Part shown: piece after piece, positions 63,442-64,000 of the stretch
Numbering within the stretch: the stretch's first letter is position 1
Layout: each line of letters starts with the position of its first letter
Assembly (NCBI GenBank): GCA_944322785.1
Contig: CALUPW010000010.1
Location: 1 to 64,000 of the forward strand
Reading direction: 5' to 3'
Length of the DNA stretch: 64,000 nt
From: Candidatus Gastranaerophilales bacterium
Lineage (GTDB): Bacteria > Cyanobacteriota > Vampirovibrionia > Gastranaerophilales > Gastranaerophilaceae
Position numbers and translations under genes: made by a program
The notes under the pieces: generated by a model
What the model saw: only the letters and a program-made list of their open reading frames with translations
Told to the model about the DNA's origin: nothing
Databases searched by the model: none

Positions 63442-64000
63442 AACAGAATTATAATGAGAAAAAGAGGAAAAGACAATTTATTTACATAAAGATTGTTATA
63501 AGAATTTTACCACTCTGCTACTTTCTTGTACCGACAAGAAAGTACCGCAAAGAAGCTCTCGACCTTATGCTACGTTCGCTAATCAATAGTAACCGTTTCG
63601 CTAAAGCAAGTGAACTCGCTTGCGCTCAAACAACACTTGCTTTGATATTATGAAACGGAACATTGATTGCTCACTTCGCAGAGGTCGATTTTTTATCCTT
63701 TCATCTGGATTTGTCATTGTGAGAGAAAGCGAAGCAATCCGGCTTATTATTATCAATCGGCTGGATTCTTCGCCTTGCGACTCAGAATGACGGGACGGTG
63801 GCAGTTGGCGCCAACGGCGCATCAATCCGACACCCGTCGAACAACTCAACGTCACTCCGGCCTTTGAGCCGGAGTCTATTTATTTAAATCATTTTATTAT
63901 TTATTATTTATAATGTACATTCTTTTCTTTTGTTGCGATGCAAAAGAAAAGAATGTACGAAGTTCACTATCAAATGGATAAAGTGAAGCCATTTTCTACG
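63442..64000. repeat. repeat island, near-copy of 18649-18950 plus the window-start repeat
   Basis: 63516-63795 is a near-identical direct copy of 18649-18925, about 44.9 kb away. It starts with the same TACTTTCTTGT hairpin and contains GTCATTGTGAGAG and CAATCCGGC parts. It runs into GGCGCCAACGGCGC, ACTCCGG...CCGGAGT, then the GTAC-ended hairpin at 63915-63958. The last 74 bases repeat positions 1-74. No credible gene is present. Confidence 0.88.
63915..63958. repeat. 18-bp GTAC-ended hairpin repeat (complete copy)
   Basis: GTACATTCTTTTCTTTTG and its reverse complement flank an 8-base loop TTGCGATG. The right side and following sequence match window position 1 onward. Compare the 19-bp hairpin at 1807-1852, where the loop CATCGCAA is the inverse of this one. 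Confidence 0.8.

Overview
The window looks like a chromosome segment of an uncultured gut bacterium of the Gastranaerophilales (Vampirovibrionia/Melainabacteria, the non-photosynthetic sister group of Cyanobacteria). This is inferred from AT-rich Gram-negative-type coding, five scattered prepilin-like genes with an almost invariant FT(L/M)AE(V/I)LIT(L/I)GIIG start, a lone FliI-type ATPase, long QueF, a bioF-bioG-bioC cluster, and abundant 'HSGLDPES'-type palindromic repeats. No rRNA is present, so the assignment rests on protein style alone.

Layout. 1-2.1 kb: a prepilin gene between two ~175-bp inverted repeats. 2.1-10.9 kb: malQ, a TPR/NHL lipoprotein, a U32-like protein, maf, a second prepilin, an XRE regulator, a SEC-C protein and a matrixin-like protein without zinc ligands. 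10.9-11.6 kb: two tRNA-Pro genes (CGG and GGG), each preceded by structured tRNA-like elements, two of them in tandem. 11.7-16.9 kb: cupin/MarR pair, ArsR regulator divergent from a Zn/Cd-type P-ATPase with shared operators, a dicarboxylate/amino-acid symporter and an XRE regulator. 17-24.3 kb: queF, yraN, a repeat island, recF, pilT, lysS and a prepilin. 24.4-28.6 kb: bioFGC, a hypothetical and a broken prepilin. 28.6-36.8 kb: small proteins, aroQ, a histidine-kinase-like protein lacking its phospho-acceptor His and overlapping an ABC sugar-type ATPase, a prepilin with a G12 tract in its leader, a DUF475/TerC-type membrane protein and ahcY. 36.9-46.8 kb: a 1494-residue GH13-like protein, aldehyde dehydrogenase, ychF and secA. 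46.9-48.7 kb: a large protein with helical ends. 48.9-59.8 kb: a podovirus-type virion module (terminase, portal, adaptor, scaffold, capsid, nozzle, amidase), all on the minus strand, with no integrase or replication genes. 60-63.4 kb: zupT, a secreted PDZ protein and a FliI-type ATPase. 63.45-64 kb: a second copy of the repeat island.

Themes. (1) Four genes for probably exported proteins (two prepilins, an EF-hand protein, a PDZ protein) have the frame from their best start broken by one extra base in a homopolymer near the 5' end (G12, G7, A8, T9). They are candidate phase-variable contingency loci, with assembly error as the main alternative. (2) The tRNA-Pro leaders carry a three-way-junction element whose long stem shows four compensatory base-pair changes between copies. 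This is the best candidate here for an undescribed RNA. (3) Palindromic repeats lie in noncoding islands and also read through in frame inside a prepilin leader. (4) PilT, the prepilins, SecA and the FliI-type ATPase point to surface and secretion functions, but the window holds no complete pilus, type III or sugar-transport operon.
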